64,000 bases of DNA, taken from positions 1,178,001 to 1,242,000 of the forward strand of contig NZ_CP029190.1 in assembly GCF_008642295.1 (NCBI RefSeq). The letters run 5' to 3'. Made by a program: the position numbers and the translations under genes. This document shows positions 41,972 through 51,335 of this stretch, one piece after another (the first letter of the stretch is position 1; each line of letters opens with the position of its first letter). The DNA is from Streptomyces venezuelae (GTDB lineage Bacteria; Actinomycetota; Actinomycetes; Streptomycetales; Streptomycetaceae). The notes below the pieces were generated by a model, which worked only from the letters and a program-made list of their open reading frames with translations, was not told where the DNA came from and did no database searches.

Positions 41972-43180
41972 TCAAGTGCCCTTGAGGTCAAGCACGGTCA
42001 CGGGCTTCTGCCGGCCGGCGCCGGCCACGATCCGCGAGGGCATCGGCGCGGGTGCCGGCACGGGTGTGGTCGTACGCGCCCACAGCACCAGCAGCACCGG
42101 CAGCGCGAGGTATCCGAAGCGGCCCGCCGGAGCCAGCAGGAAGGCCAGGGTCAGGCCGAGGGCAAGCCGGTCCGCCGCGGCCACCAGGGTGCGCGGCGGA
42201 CGCAGCACCAGGGAGAGGGCCACCGCGAGCCCACCGGCAATCAGCAGACCCACCGTCAGGTACCAGCCCCAGGGCGCGAGTTCGGTCAGCAGACGGCCCG
42301 GGAGCGGGCTGCTCGCCGGGGTGGGCACGGGCGCCCGGCCGGTGGGGAAGGCAACCACCTGCCGGACCAGCTCCGCCGGCTGCAACACGGCGGCGGGCAG
42401 CACCAGTACGGCCGTCCCGGCCACCGAAAGCACCGCGCAGCGCACCGCGGCCCGCCGCCCCCACAAGCAGGCCACGAGCACCACCGCCACGGGTACCGCC
42501 GGCCAGGCCGTCCACTTCAGCGAGCAGAGCGCGGCCAGCACCACTCCCGCGAGGGCCGGCCGCCCGGCCGCGGCGGCACCCAGCGCCAGACAGCACAGCC
42601 CGGCCAGCGGCAGGTCCACCCCGCTGACGGCGAGCGGCAGCGCGATCACCGGGGAGGCGACCAGCGCCGGGAACACCACCCCGCGGGCCCCCAGCAGCCG
42701 CCGCCCGCCCCACAGGCCGCCGAACAGCACCGCCGCACACCAGATCCGGGCGTCCCCCAGCAGGCGCAGCACCCAGCCCTGGTCCCCCAGCAGCGCCCTG
42801 GGCACCCCGAGCAGCGCCATCCCCGGCAGGTACGGGGTGTAGTCCCGGACCCCGGCGGGCTCGTTCACGTACGGGCTGCCGGTCTCCAGCAGCAGCCGGC
42901 CCGAGCGCTCGATGACCGCGACCTCGGACTGGCCCTGTCCCGTGAGCACCAGCCACAGCAGCGGGACCGCCACCGCTCCGGCCATGGCCAGGGCCAGGGC
43001 GGTACGCGGGCGGTGCAGGGCGCAGGCAGCCGCCGCGGCGAGGTACCCGGTGGCCGCGCACCAGCCCCACAGCCGGTGCGGCTCCAGGGTCGAGAGCAGC
43101 GGGAAGGACAGCGCCCAGCCGGCCATCAGCAGCCAGCCGGCCGCCCACCAGGAGGTACGGGAAATCGTCGTACGGGTCAT
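41972..43180 (-). CDS. Membrane glycosyltransferase, GT87-like (DUF2029)
   Basis: A 402-residue membrane protein with about ten hydrophobic spans and a GT-C type arrangement. After the first spans, the loop SGRLLLETGSPYVNEPAGVRDYTPYLPGMALLG carries the polar and aromatic residues expected near the active site. ALCSLKWTAWPAVPVAVVL and the late FLLAPAGRFGYLALPVLLVLWA segment are typical of GT87/mannosyltransferase-like proteins that use polyprenyl-phosphate sugars. There is no ribosome site before ATG 43180, so a leaderless or otherwise unusual start is possible; an in-frame ATG at 43276 would add 32 residues. It is separated from metG by a strong terminator. Confidence 0.8.
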   Translation of the reverse strand: MTRTTISRTSWWAAGWLLMAGWALSFPLLSTLEPHRLWGWCAATGYLAAAAACALHRPRTALALAMAGAVAVPLLWLVLTGQGQSEVAVIERSGRLLLETGSPYVNEPAGVRDYTPYLPGMALLGVPRALLGDQGWVLRLLGDARIWCAAVLFGGLWGGRRLLGARGVVFPALVASPVIALPLAVSGVDLPLAGLCCLALGAAAAGRPALAGVVLAALCSLKWTAWPAVPVAVVLVACLWGRRAAVRCAVLSVAGTAVLVLPAAVLQPAELVRQVVAFPTGRAPVPTPASSPLPGRLLTELAPWGWYLTVGLLIAGGLAVALSLVLRPPRTLVAAADRLALGLTLAFLLAPAGRFGYLALPVLLVLWARTTTPVPAPAPMPSRIVAGAGRQKPVTVLDLKGT

Positions 43181-43280
43181 AGGAACATTGCAGCCGCCGG
43201 GCCATGGCCCGGTCTGCACGCCCAAGTCGACATGTGGGAGTGGGGTTTCCCCTACTGCGGTGAACACTCGGCACATGCGA

Positions 43281-43316
43281 CGAGGGGGCGCGATCCGGAT
43301 GGATCGCGCCCCCTCG
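43281..43316 (-). terminator. Strong hairpin terminator after metG
   Basis: A perfect 16-bp stem (CGAGGGGGCGCGATCC at 43281-43296 with its complement at 43301-43316) and a 4-base loop, 33 bp past the metG stop. No T-tract follows on the minus strand. Confidence 0.8.
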
Positions 43317-43348
43317 GAACGTCAAACAGGTCAAACGGGTCCGACAGG

Positions 43349-45067
43349 TCAGACGGCCTCGGCCGAACCGCCGAAGCGCTCGCGGTAGGCCTCCAGGTCC
43401 TCCTCGGTGATCCGCGCGAAGAGCACCGGCGGCACGGTGAACGGGGTCCCGGCCGGGACGGCGTCCAGGGACCGGGCCTGCTCCGGGGTGACCCAGGTGG
43501 CCGTGTCGTCGGCGAGCGCGAACGAGGAGCGCATGGCGCGCGCCGAGGCCGGGATGAAGGGCTCGGAGACCACCGAGTAGAGGTGGATCAGGTTCATCGC
43601 GGTGCGCAGGGTGAGCGCCGCGGCCTCGGTGTCGGTCTTGACCTCCAGCCAGGGGGCCTTCTCGTCGAGGTACGCGTTTCCGGCCGACCACAGGGCACGC
43701 AGCGCGGCGGCGGCCTTGCGGTACTGGAGGGACTCCATGTGTCCCTCGTACTCGGCGAGCAGCTCGGCGATCTGCTCGCCCAGCTTGGCCTCGGTCTCGC
43801 CGGCCGGCTTGCCCGCCGGGACCTCGTCGCCGAACTTCTTGCGGGAGAAGGTCAGTACGCGGTTGACGAAGTTGCCGAGGGTGCCGCCGAGGTCCTTGTT
43901 GACCGTGGCGGCGAAGTGCTCCCAGGTGAAGGAGGAGTCGTCGGACTCGGGCGCGTTGGCGATGAGGAAGTAGCGCCAGAAGTCGGCCGGCAGGATCTCC
44001 AGCGCCTGGTCGGTGAAGACGCCGCGCTTCTGCGAGGTGGAGAACTTGCCGCCGTAGTACGTCAGCCAGTTGAAGGCCTTGACGTAGTCGACCATCTTCC
44101 ACGGCTCGCGCACGCCGAGCTCGGTGGCCGGGAACATCACCGTGTGGAACGGGACGTTGTCCTTGGCCATGAACTGCGTGTAGCGGACGTCGGCGGCCTC
44201 GTACCACCAGGACTTCCAGTCCCGGGTCTCCGGATCGGCGTCCGACCATTCCTTGGTGGCGCCGATGTACTCGACGGGCGCGTCGAACCAGACGTAGAAG
44301 ACCTTGCCCTCGGCGGCCAGCTCCGGCCAGGTGTCGGCCGGGACGGGGACGCCCCAGTCCAGGTCACGGGTGATGGCGCGGTCGTGCAGGCCCTCGGTCA
44401 GCCACTTACGGGCGATGGAGGAGGCCAGCTGCGGCCACTCCTCCTCGTGCTCGGCGACCCAGGCCTCCACCTCGTGCTGCAGCTTGGACTGGAGCAGGAA
44501 GAGGTGCTTGGTCTCGCGGACCTCCAGCTCGGTGGAGCCGGAGATCGCCGAGCGCGGGTCGATCAGGTCGGTGGGGTCGAGCACCCGGGTGCAGTTCTCG
44601 CACTGGTCGCCGCGGGCCTTGTCGTAGCCGCAGTGCGGGCAGGTGCCCTCGACGTAGCGGTCCGGCAGGAAGCGGCCGTCGACCGGCGAGTAGACCTGCC
44701 GGATCGCGCGCTCCTCGATGAAGCCGTTCTGCTGCAGCTGCCGCGCGAAGTGCTGGGTGATCTCGCGGTTCTGCGCCGAGGAGCTGCGGCCGAAGTAGTC
44801 GAAGGACAGCTCGAAACCGTCGTAGACCGCCTTCTGCGCGTCGTGCGCCTGGCCGCAGAAGTCGGCGACCGAGAGGCCGGCCTCCTTGGCGGCGAGCTCG
44901 GCGGGGGTGCCGTGCTCGTCGGTGGCGCAGATGTAGAGGACGTCGTGGCCGCGCTGGCGGAGGTACCGGGCGTACACGTCCGCCGGAAGCATCGACCCGA
45001 CCATGTTGCCCAGGTGCTTGATCCCGTTGATATAGGGAAGCGCGCTGGTGATCAGGTGTCGAGCCAT
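43349..45067 (-). CDS. metG: Methionyl-tRNA synthetase
   Basis: A 572-residue class I aminoacyl-tRNA synthetase that charges tRNA-Met. The HIGH-like motif HLGNM is at residues 18-22 ([14 protein letters not shown]), the zinc knot [17 protein letters not shown] lies near residue 140, and the KMSKS-like motif is KFSTSQKRG near residue 338. A C-terminal anticodon-binding helical domain follows. Length fits the actinobacterial form without the extra dimerisation domain. The ATG at 45067 begins [12 protein letters not shown]; a nearby upstream in-frame ATG is less likely. It is divergent from the sigma factor gene, with a 235-bp gap that includes no T-box-like structure I can support. Confidence 0.95.
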   Translation of the reverse strand: MARHLITSALPYINGIKHLGNMVGSMLPADVYARYLRQRGHDVLYICATDEHGTPAELAAKEAGLSVADFCGQAHDAQKAVYDGFELSFDYFGRSSSAQNREITQHFARQLQQNGFIEERAIRQVYSPVDGRFLPDRYVEGTCPHCGYDKARGDQCENCTRVLDPTDLIDPRSAISGSTELEVRETKHLFLLQSKLQHEVEAWVAEHEEEWPQLASSIARKWLTEGLHDRAITRDLDWGVPVPADTWPELAAEGKVFYVWFDAPVEYIGATKEWSDADPETRDWKSWWYEAADVRYTQFMAKDNVPFHTVMFPATELGVREPWKMVDYVKAFNWLTYYGGKFSTSQKRGVFTDQALEILPADFWRYFLIANAPESDDSSFTWEHFAATVNKDLGGTLGNFVNRVLTFSRKKFGDEVPAGKPAGETEAKLGEQIAELLAEYEGHMESLQYRKAAAALRALWSAGNAYLDEKAPWLEVKTDTEAAALTLRTAMNLIHLYSVVSEPFIPASARAMRSSFALADDTATWVTPEQARSLDAVPAGTPFTVPPVLFARITEEDLEAYRERFGGSAEAV

Positions 45068-45302
45068 CCTGGGATGCTCCATTTCATATGTGCGGCGTGT
45101 GACCGGTCGTGAAGGGCTCATCGTATCGAACCGGCGAAGCCCCCTCGTCCGCGCCCACCTGGTGGGACTGATCGGACCTGATCCCAGAGTGACCATCTCC
45201 GGACGGATTGTCACCAGGTTTTCTCTCCTGGCCCTATTGACCTCTGAACCCTGGAAGGCTGGAGGCAGAAGCCTCCCGTGCCCCGAAGGGGAAGGTGGAA
45301 CG

Positions 45303-46220
45303 TTGAGCGATGGCGGACCGGAGGAATCCGGTGGGGCGGTGGGACTGCCCAGCCGGAGGCAGCGACCGCAGCCCATGCCCATGAGCCAGTGGGAAGCGAG
45401 CGCACGCCTGTCGTACTGGGCCTTCCACACCGACCGGCGGCCCGCGTACATGCGGTTCGCGTATCTGCAGCTGGGCTCGGACGCGGATGCGGAACACGCG
45501 GTGGACGCCGCGTTCGACGCGATCATGAACGAGTGGCTGCGGATGCTGCACATGGACCGGCTGGAGGCGTACGCCTGGACGGTGCTCAAGCACCGCATCG
45601 TCGACCAGCAGCGCAAACGGGACCGGCGTCCGGCGCCGATGGACATCACCGCCTTCGAGGCAGCCCTCAAGGAGGCGGTGGTCGACCCGTACGAGGTGCT
45701 GACCGACACCATCCAGTTCTACTCGGCGGTGTCCCGGCTGGCCGAGCGCCAGCGGGACGCGGTGCTGCTGCGCTACGGGCTGCACTGCACCGCCGGCGAG
45801 GCCGCGTCCGTGATGGGGGTGGAGGAGGCCATCGTCCGCTCCCACCTCAGGCAGGCCCACCGCCGCCTCGCCCGGCTGCTCGACACACCCGGGTCCGGGG
45901 CCGAGGATCCGGAGGACCGGGACCCGGAATACGGGGACCCGGAGTACGCAGATACGGAGTATGGAGGCGTGGAGTACCAGGACACGGCGTACGGCGACAC
46001 GGCCTACGCCGACACGACGTACGCCGACACGACGTACGCCGACACGACGTACGGCGAGACGACGTACGGCGACACCGACGCGGCCCGCGGGCCGTACGAC
46101 GGGAACCCGGGACGCGTAAGTCGGGGACACGAGGAGCGGAGATACGGAGACCGGGGATACGGAGACCAGGGCCGCGGGGAGCCCGGGTCCGGCGCACACA
46201 GCGGGGAGGCCGGGTCATGA
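45303..46220 (+). CDS. Sigma-70 family RNA polymerase sigma factor with repeat-rich C-terminal tail
   Basis: A 305-residue protein starting at TTG 45303 with GAAGGTGG upstream. Residues about 30-110 resemble sigma region 2 ([22 protein letters not shown], then [29 protein letters not shown]). Residues about 135-195 resemble region 4 ([51 protein letters not shown]). The last 100 residues are low-complexity, with Tyr-Ala/Gly-Asp-Thr repeats and no known role. Two small hairpins (45261-45276, 45281-45291) lie in its leader just before the ribosome site. It overlaps the IclR-like gene by four bases, so the two are coupled. Confidence 0.85.
   Translation: MSDGGPEESGGAVGLPSRRQRPQPMPMSQWEASARLSYWAFHTDRRPAYMRFAYLQLGSDADAEHAVDAAFDAIMNEWLRMLHMDRLEAYAWTVLKHRIVDQQRKRDRRPAPMDITAFEAALKEAVVDPYEVLTDTIQFYSAVSRLAERQRDAVLLRYGLHCTAGEAASVMGVEEAIVRSHLRQAHRRLARLLDTPGSGAEDPEDRDPEYGDPEYADTEYGGVEYQDTAYGDTAYADTTYADTTYADTTYGETTYGDTDAARGPYDGNPGRVSRGHEERRYGDRGYGDQGRGEPGSGAHSGEAGS
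46005..46049 (+). repeat. Three perfect 15-bp tandem repeats in the sigma factor tail
   Basis: TACGCCGACACGACG occurs three times in tandem (46005-46049), flanked from about 45930 to 46079 by degenerate copies. It encodes Tyr-Ala-Asp-Thr-Thr units. The register keeps the frame, so copy number can change without stopping translation. Confidence 0.92.
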
Positions 46221-48076
46221 GCGACCGGTTCCCGCAGCGCGGCGCCCCCCGCCCGCGCTCCCTCGCAGACTTCCTCGCCCGCGCCGGAGTCCGCGACCGC
46301 TACCCCCACTACGACCTCGGCGCCGCCGAAGCCCGGCTGCTCCACGCCCGCGCCGCCCGGCCCACCGTCTGTCCCCGGCTCACCGGCACGGCTGCCGAAC
46401 CCGGCGCCGGCCCCGGCGGCCTGGAGACGGCGCCCGCGGGCTGGTCCGACCCCGCCCGGGACGTCCCGGTGGAGGCCGAGCGGGCCTGGCGGGACCTGAA
46501 GGCCGCCGCCATGACCGCGGTGTGCGCGCCCCGGGCGGTGCCCGTGCTGGCCGAGTTCATCGCGTACGGGCACGCCGACCCGGACGGCGCGCAGGTGTTC
46601 GCCTGCCTGCTGCACCTCGCCGGGCTGCGCGACGGCGCCCGCTTCTGGTGGCAGTTCAGCGCCGGGGCCGGCCATGAGCAGGCCGCGTACTGCCTGTTCC
46701 TCGACCACTCCCGGCGCGGCGAACACCACGACGCCGCAATCTGGGCACGTCGGCTGGTCCGCCTCGGCTTCACCCCGCCGGCCGGCCGGGAGCCCGCCGA
46801 ACCGCGGGTCCACGGCCAGGCTGCCGTCCTGCAGTACGTCGACCAGCTCGAGGACCCCGACCTCGGTCCGGTGCCACTGCCGCTGCCCGGGCTGGAGCGT
46901 GCGATGCACGCCCTGCTGCCGCCCACCGCACGGGGGGACCGGGCCGACCGCACCGCGACGCGGACCAGCCGGGGACCCCGGGGCGGCGGTTCCAGACACT
47001 CCCCGGGCCCGCTCCGGCACCCGGCCCTGACGGCCGCGGCCCGGCGGACCCCGGGGGGGCACGGCGGGAGCGGCGGAAGCGGCGCGGCGGCCGAAGCCCG
47101 CCGCGCCCTGGACGTCGTACGCATCCTGGGACGCCACCCCCAGGGGGTGCGCGGCGAGCGGATCGGGCGGGAGGCGGGCCTGGCCGGGCCGGAACTCGGC
47201 CGGGTGCTGGCGATGCTCTGCGAGGAGCAGTTCGCGCACCGGCCGGCCGAGGGCGTGTTCGTGCCCGGGCCGGCGCTGGACCGGCTGGCCGCCCCCGGCG
47301 GGCACGGGCTGGCGGCGCAGCTCCAGCACACCCTCGCGCTGGCCCGGGACAGTGCCGGGGCCGCCGTGTACCTCAGCCGCTACGCGGACGGCGAGGTGCG
47401 GATCACTCAGATGGCGGACGGCCCGGCCGCACCGCCGGTCAAGGAGTGGTTCGACTTCAGGATGGCCGCGCATGCCAGCGCGGTCGGCAAGTGCCTGCTC
47501 ACCCAGCTCGACCACGACGGCCGGGCCGACCATGTGGCCCGGCACAAGCCGGCCAGACTGACCGCGTGCACCATCACCGACAGCCGGGTGCTGTTCAACG
47601 CACTGGACGCGGTGGCTCCCGGCGAGCCGGTGTTCGACCTGCGGGAGTACTCGCCGGGGGTGGTCTGCTCGGCGGTGCCGATCACGACCGGGAGCGAGGC
47701 CGGCTGTCTGGCCCTGTCCCTGCCGGCGCTGCACGCGCACCGGCTTCCGGCCGCGACCGGGGCGCTGCGCCGCAAGACGGTGCCGGTGCTGCTGGCCCTG
47801 CTGCTGACCGGGGCGCTGCCTCCGGATGGGCCGGGCGAGCGGTCCCCGGAGACCATGCGGCACCTGCGCAGTGTCTTCCGTACGCCGCTGTCGGCGGCGG
47901 CGGAGTCGGTGGGCCCGCATCTGGTGAGTGATGCGGCCTCGGCGACCGCCTATCTCTTCGATGCCCCGGACCCGGACGCGCACTCCGCTCGGCCGGCCCT
48001 GGCACTGCCGCATGCCTTCACTCCGTTCGCCCCGGTGGACGCGGCGGGCGAGGGGCTGCTGGTGCTCGGCATGTGA
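46217..48076 (+). CDS. IclR-type effector-domain regulator (619 residues)
   Basis: The protein begins with a helical region of unknown type (about 1-240), including HLAGLRDGARFWWQFSAGAGHEQAAYCLFLDHSRRGEHHDAAIWA. It continues through a Gly/Arg-rich linker and an IclR-like winged HTH (ALDVVRILGRHPQGVRGERIGREAGLAGPELGRVLAMLCEEQ, near 295-340). It ends in a GAF-like IclR effector domain with FRMAAHASAVGKCLLTQL, then REYSPGVVCSAVPITTGSEAGCLALSLPA. It overlaps the sigma factor gene by the ATGA at 46217-46220. Sigma factors are usually regulated by anti-sigma proteins; here the partner is an IclR-like sensor, so a ligand-responsive pair is inferred. Confidence 0.85.
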   Translation: MSDRFPQRGAPRPRSLADFLARAGVRDRYPHYDLGAAEARLLHARAARPTVCPRLTGTAAEPGAGPGGLETAPAGWSDPARDVPVEAERAWRDLKAAAMTAVCAPRAVPVLAEFIAYGHADPDGAQVFACLLHLAGLRDGARFWWQFSAGAGHEQAAYCLFLDHSRRGEHHDAAIWARRLVRLGFTPPAGREPAEPRVHGQAAVLQYVDQLEDPDLGPVPLPLPGLERAMHALLPPTARGDRADRTATRTSRGPRGGGSRHSPGPLRHPALTAAARRTPGGHGGSGGSGAAAEARRALDVVRILGRHPQGVRGERIGREAGLAGPELGRVLAMLCEEQFAHRPAEGVFVPGPALDRLAAPGGHGLAAQLQHTLALARDSAGAAVYLSRYADGEVRITQMADGPAAPPVKEWFDFRMAAHASAVGKCLLTQLDHDGRADHVARHKPARLTACTITDSRVLFNALDAVAPGEPVFDLREYSPGVVCSAVPITTGSEAGCLALSLPALHAHRLPAATGALRRKTVPVLLALLLTGALPPDGPGERSPETMRHLRSVFRTPLSAAAESVGPHLVSDAASATAYLFDAPDPDAHSARPALALPHAFTPFAPVDAAGEGLLVLGM

Positions 48077-48082
48077 CGGCCC

Positions 48083-48117
48083 GTCCCGCAGACCGGCCCT
48101 CAGCCGGTCAGCGGGAC
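48083..48117. terminator. Hairpin terminator between convergent IclR-like and copper ATPase genes
   Basis: GTCCCGC-A-GACCGGC, loop CCTCA, GCCGGTC-A-GCGGGAC: a 15-position stem with one A/A mismatch. It lies just past the stop of the IclR-like gene and before the stop of the ATPase gene on the other strand. Confidence 0.8.
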
Positions 48118-48152
48118 GACAGTCGACGGGAGGGCAATCAGCGGGACGGCGG

Positions 48153-50420
48153 TCAGGCGGCGGCCCGGAAGCGGCGCAGCCGCAGGCTGTTGCCGACCAC
48201 GAAAACCGAGGAGAAGGCCATCGCGGCCCCGGCGATCATCGGGTTGAGCAGGCCGGCGGCGGCGAGCGGCAGGGCGGCCACGTTGTAGCCGAAGGCCCAG
48301 AACAGGTTGCCCTTGATGGTGGCCAGGGTCCGCCGGGAGAGCCGGATCGCGTCGGCGGCCACCCGCAGGTCCCCGCGGACCAGGGTCAGGTCGGCGGCCT
48401 CGATGGCGGCGTCGGTGCCGGTGCCCATGGCCAGGCCCAGATCGGCGCGGGCCAGTGCGGCGGCGTCGTTGACCCCGTCGCCGACCATGGCGACCGTACG
48501 GCCCTCCGACTGGAGCCGCTTCACCACATCGGCCTTGTCCTGTGGCATGACCTCGGCGATGACCTCGTCAATGCCGACCTCGGCGGCGACGGCCTCGGCC
48601 ACGGCCCGGTTGTCGCCGGTCAGCAGGATCGGGGTGAGGCCGAGGGCGCGCAGTCGTACGACCGCCTCGGCGCTGGTCTCCTTGACCGCGTCGGCCACCT
48701 CCAGTACGGCGCGTGCCTCCCCGTCCCAGGCCACCGCGATCGCGGTACGGCCGGCCGCCTCGGCCTCCTCCTTGGCCTGCCGCAGCCGCGGGGGCAGTTC
48801 GATGGCCCACTCGGTGAGCAGCTTCTCGCGGCCGACGAGAACGGCGTGCCCCTCGACGACGCCCTGCACGCCGAGGCCGGCCAGGGCGGCGAAGTCCTCG
48901 GGGATGGGCAGTGTTCCGACCCGGTCGGTGGCGCCCGCGGCGACGGCCTGCGCGATGGGGTGTTCGGAGGCGTGCTCCAACGCCCCGGCCAGTCGCAGTA
49001 CTTCCTGCTCCGTCACCCCGTCGGCGGGGTGGACGGCGAGCAGGGTCATCCGGCCGGTGGTGACGGTGCCGGTCTTGTCCAGGAGCACGGTGTCCACGGT
49101 GCGGGTGGATTCCAGTACTTCGGGCCCCTTGATCAGGATGCCGAGCTGGGCTCCGCGGCCGGTACCGACCATGAGGGCGGTCGGGGTGGCCAGGCCCAGG
49201 GCACAGGGGCAGGCGATGATCAGCACGGCCACGGCGGCGGTGAAGGCAGCGGCCGGTCCCGCTCCGGTGCCCAGCCAGAAGGCGAGGGTGGCGAGGGCCA
49301 GCACGATGACCACGGGCACGAACACGGCGGAGATCCGGTCGGCCAGCCGCTGCACCTGGGCCTTGCCGTTCTGGGCTTCCTCCACCAGGCGGGCCATCCG
49401 GGCGAGCTGGGTGTCGGCACCGATACGGGTCGCCTGGACGACCAGCCGGCCGCCCGCGTTGAGGGTGGCGCCGGTGACCGGGTCGCCGGCCGAGACCTCG
49501 ACCGGTACGGACTCCCCGGTGAGCATCGAGGCGTCCACGGCGGAGGAGCCCTCGACCACGGTGCCGTCGGTGGCGATCTTCTCGCCGGGGCGGACCACAA
49601 ACCGGTCCCCGACCGCCAGATCACCGATGGGAACGGTGACTTCACGGCCTTCGCGGAGCACGGCCACCTCCTTGGCCCCCAGCTCCAGCAGGGCCTTGAG
49701 CGCGGCGCCGGCCGTCCGCTTGGACCGGGCCTCGACGTACCGCCCGGCCAGGACGAAGGCGGTCACTCCGGCAGCCGCCTCCAAGTAGATGTTCGCGGCA
49801 CCGTCGGTGCGGCTGAGCGTGAACTCGAAGGGGTGGGTCATGCCCGGGGTTCCGGCGTGGCCGAAGAACAGGGCCCACAGGGACCAGGCGAAGGCGGCGA
49901 GGGTGCCGACGGAGACCAGGGTGTCCATGGTGGCGGCGCCGTGCCGGGCATTGGTCCAGGCGGCCCGGTGGAACGGCCAGGCGCCGTAGGTCACCACCGG
50001 CGCCGCGAGGGTGAGCGAGAGCCACTGCCAGTACGCGAACTGCAGTGCCGGAACCATGGCCATGGCGATGACGGGCAGCGAAAGCAGTACGGCGGCAACC
50101 AGCCGCTGCCGCAGCTCGCGCAGCTCACTCGGATCACCGGGCTCACTCGGCTCCCGCAGCTCCGGGGGCCCCGGCGGGCGGGCCGTGTACCCGGTGGCCT
50201 CGACGGTGGCGACGAGGTCGGCGACGGACACCCCGGGCCCGAAGGCGACCCGGGCCTTCTCGGTGGCGTAGTTGACGGTGGCCTCCACCCCGTCCATCCG
50301 GTTGAGCTTCTTCTCGATCCTGGCCGCACAGGAGGCGCAGGTCATCCCCCCGATGGCGAGCTCGACCCGGCGGCCAGCGCCGGTGGTGACGGCGGTGACG
50401 GCGGCATCGATGACGGTCAT
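48153..50420 (-). CDS. copA: Copper-translocating P-type ATPase
   Basis: A 755-residue P1B-type ATPase. An N-terminal heavy-metal domain carries MTCASC (Cys28, Cys31), followed by about eight membrane spans. The ion-binding CPC motif lies near residue 403 ([13 protein letters not shown]), the phosphorylation site DKTGT near 447, EHPIAQA near 488 and GDGVND near 646. The CPC core and MTCASC domain fit Cu(I) export. ATG 50420 is preceded by GGAAGGGGC. Two CsoR-like palindromes lie just upstream, so expression should respond to copper. No copZ chaperone or csoR gene is in the window. Confidence 0.95.
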   Translation of the reverse strand: MTVIDAAVTAVTTGAGRRVELAIGGMTCASCAARIEKKLNRMDGVEATVNYATEKARVAFGPGVSVADLVATVEATGYTARPPGPPELREPSEPGDPSELRELRQRLVAAVLLSLPVIAMAMVPALQFAYWQWLSLTLAAPVVTYGAWPFHRAAWTNARHGAATMDTLVSVGTLAAFAWSLWALFFGHAGTPGMTHPFEFTLSRTDGAANIYLEAAAGVTAFVLAGRYVEARSKRTAGAALKALLELGAKEVAVLREGREVTVPIGDLAVGDRFVVRPGEKIATDGTVVEGSSAVDASMLTGESVPVEVSAGDPVTGATLNAGGRLVVQATRIGADTQLARMARLVEEAQNGKAQVQRLADRISAVFVPVVIVLALATLAFWLGTGAGPAAAFTAAVAVLIIACPCALGLATPTALMVGTGRGAQLGILIKGPEVLESTRTVDTVLLDKTGTVTTGRMTLLAVHPADGVTEQEVLRLAGALEHASEHPIAQAVAAGATDRVGTLPIPEDFAALAGLGVQGVVEGHAVLVGREKLLTEWAIELPPRLRQAKEEAEAAGRTAIAVAWDGEARAVLEVADAVKETSAEAVVRLRALGLTPILLTGDNRAVAEAVAAEVGIDEVIAEVMPQDKADVVKRLQSEGRTVAMVGDGVNDAAALARADLGLAMGTGTDAAIEAADLTLVRGDLRVAADAIRLSRRTLATIKGNLFWAFGYNVAALPLAAAGLLNPMIAGAAMAFSSVFVVGNSLRLRRFRAAA

Positions 50421-50439
50421 GTGCACTGCCCCTTCCTGC

Positions 50440-50486
50440 ATACCCCCAGCGGGTATCCTCTTCCCAGGTATACCCCCTGGGGGTAT
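50440..50486 (-). promoter_or_regulatory. Two CsoR-type copper operators upstream of the copper ATPase
   Basis: ATACCCCCTGGGGGTAT (50470-50486) is a perfect palindrome around a central T, and ATACCCCCAGCGGGTAT (50440-50456) is a slightly imperfect copy. They are exactly 30 bp apart start to start, roughly three helical turns. Both fit the known CsoR site of Streptomyces and other actinobacteria, which releases on Cu(I) binding. Confidence 0.88.
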
Positions 50487-50541
50487 CCAGCGCAAGCAGG
50501 TCCGCCCTTGCGTGCTCTGTGCGAAAGGGGCCCGGAAACGC

Positions 50542-50567
50542 AAAAGAACCCCACCGAAGTGGGGTTC
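50542..50567 (-). terminator. Rho-independent terminator of tRNA-Leu
   Basis: Stem GAACCCCAC-CGAA-GTGGGGTTC (50546-50567), followed on the minus strand by TTTT (50545-50542). Placed just after the tRNA 3' end. Confidence 0.9.
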
Positions 50568-50571
50568 CTGC

Positions 50572-50659
50572 TGGTGTCCGAGGGGGGACTTGAACCCCCA
50601 CGCCCGATAAAGGGCACTAGCACCTCAAGCTAGCGCGTCTGCCATTCCGCCACCCGGAC
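50572..50659 (-). tRNA. tRNA-Leu (anticodon GAG), CCA encoded
   Basis: Read on the minus strand, the 88 bases begin GTCCGGGTGGCGGAATGG and fold as a class II tRNA with a long variable arm. The anticodon stem CTAGC/GCTAG encloses the loop TTGAGGT, giving anticodon GAG, which reads CUC and CUU. The T-loop GGTTCAAGTC and the terminal CCA are encoded. A rho-independent terminator follows at once. Confidence 0.95.
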
Positions 50660-50742
50660 CAGGTGGTCGGCCCCGGTTTCCCGCGGCGACATGGACAACA
50701 ATAGCAAAGGTTCTCGACCCTCTTCGACCACATATCCCGTGG

Positions 50743-51204
50743 TCAGCTCGCTGCGCCGGTCTTGTTCGACTCGACCCAGTCGTCGTTGTGCTGCCATGCG
50801 TACAGGGTGTCGCCCTCCATGTACGCGTCGTACATGCCGCACCGCGCCGTCGCCTTGGAGCGGGCGTCCGAGGGGAACCAGTCGGCCTTGATCTGGGGAT
50901 CCTTCGCCGCGGACGCGGACTGCGGGGTGCAGCCGGCGGGGAGACTGCCGGACGGGAGGGTGACCTTCAGCAGGCGCTGACCCCCGGTGTTGTTCATCGC
51001 GTACCGGACCGAGGTCGCCTCGTCCGGCAGCCAGCGCGGCACCGAGGCGCGGCCCTGCTTCGCCGCCGCGCCCGTCTCGTACGTACTGAACTCGTTGTGA
51101 CGCTTCTCCATCCGGTCCGCCGCGATCGGGATGGTCACGGCAGCCGCGATGCCGAGGGCGCCGAGGACTCCCAGGATGGTCAGGACGATGGACTTGCCGC
51201 TCAT
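50743..51204 (-). CDS. Membrane-anchored hypothetical protein
   Basis: A 153-residue protein not recognised by family. An N-terminal hydrophobic span (SIVLTILGVLGALGIAAAVTIPIAA, residues about 5-29) anchors it, followed by a soluble, likely extracytoplasmic domain with two well-separated Cys residues (GCTPQ and RCGMY) and a polar C-terminal half. ATG 51204 was chosen over ATG 51240, because GGAAG lies about ten bases upstream and the chain then begins with a short basic stretch. It is on the same strand as the KAS III gene after a 131-bp gap, and has no obvious functional partner. Confidence 0.75.
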   Translation of the reverse strand: MSGKSIVLTILGVLGALGIAAAVTIPIAADRMEKRHNEFSTYETGAAAKQGRASVPRWLPDEATSVRYAMNNTGGQRLLKVTLPSGSLPAGCTPQSASAAKDPQIKADWFPSDARSKATARCGMYDAYMEGDTLYAWQHNDDWVESNKTGAAS

Positions 51205-51335
51205 GCTCCGCTTACTTCCGTTTTCGATCGATAGATGCATGTTCTGCACCTATCGTCCGTTCCGGTGGAGTCCCTGGGCGTCACTCCGGCGGACCAATCC
51301 GGGTCAGCCTCAGGTCGTACGGCCTTCCCGTGCGG

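Noticed and set aside
45068..45302. T-box riboswitch upstream of metG
   Set aside because: No specifier loop, AGGGUGGNACCGCG-like T-box sequence or antiterminator could be found.
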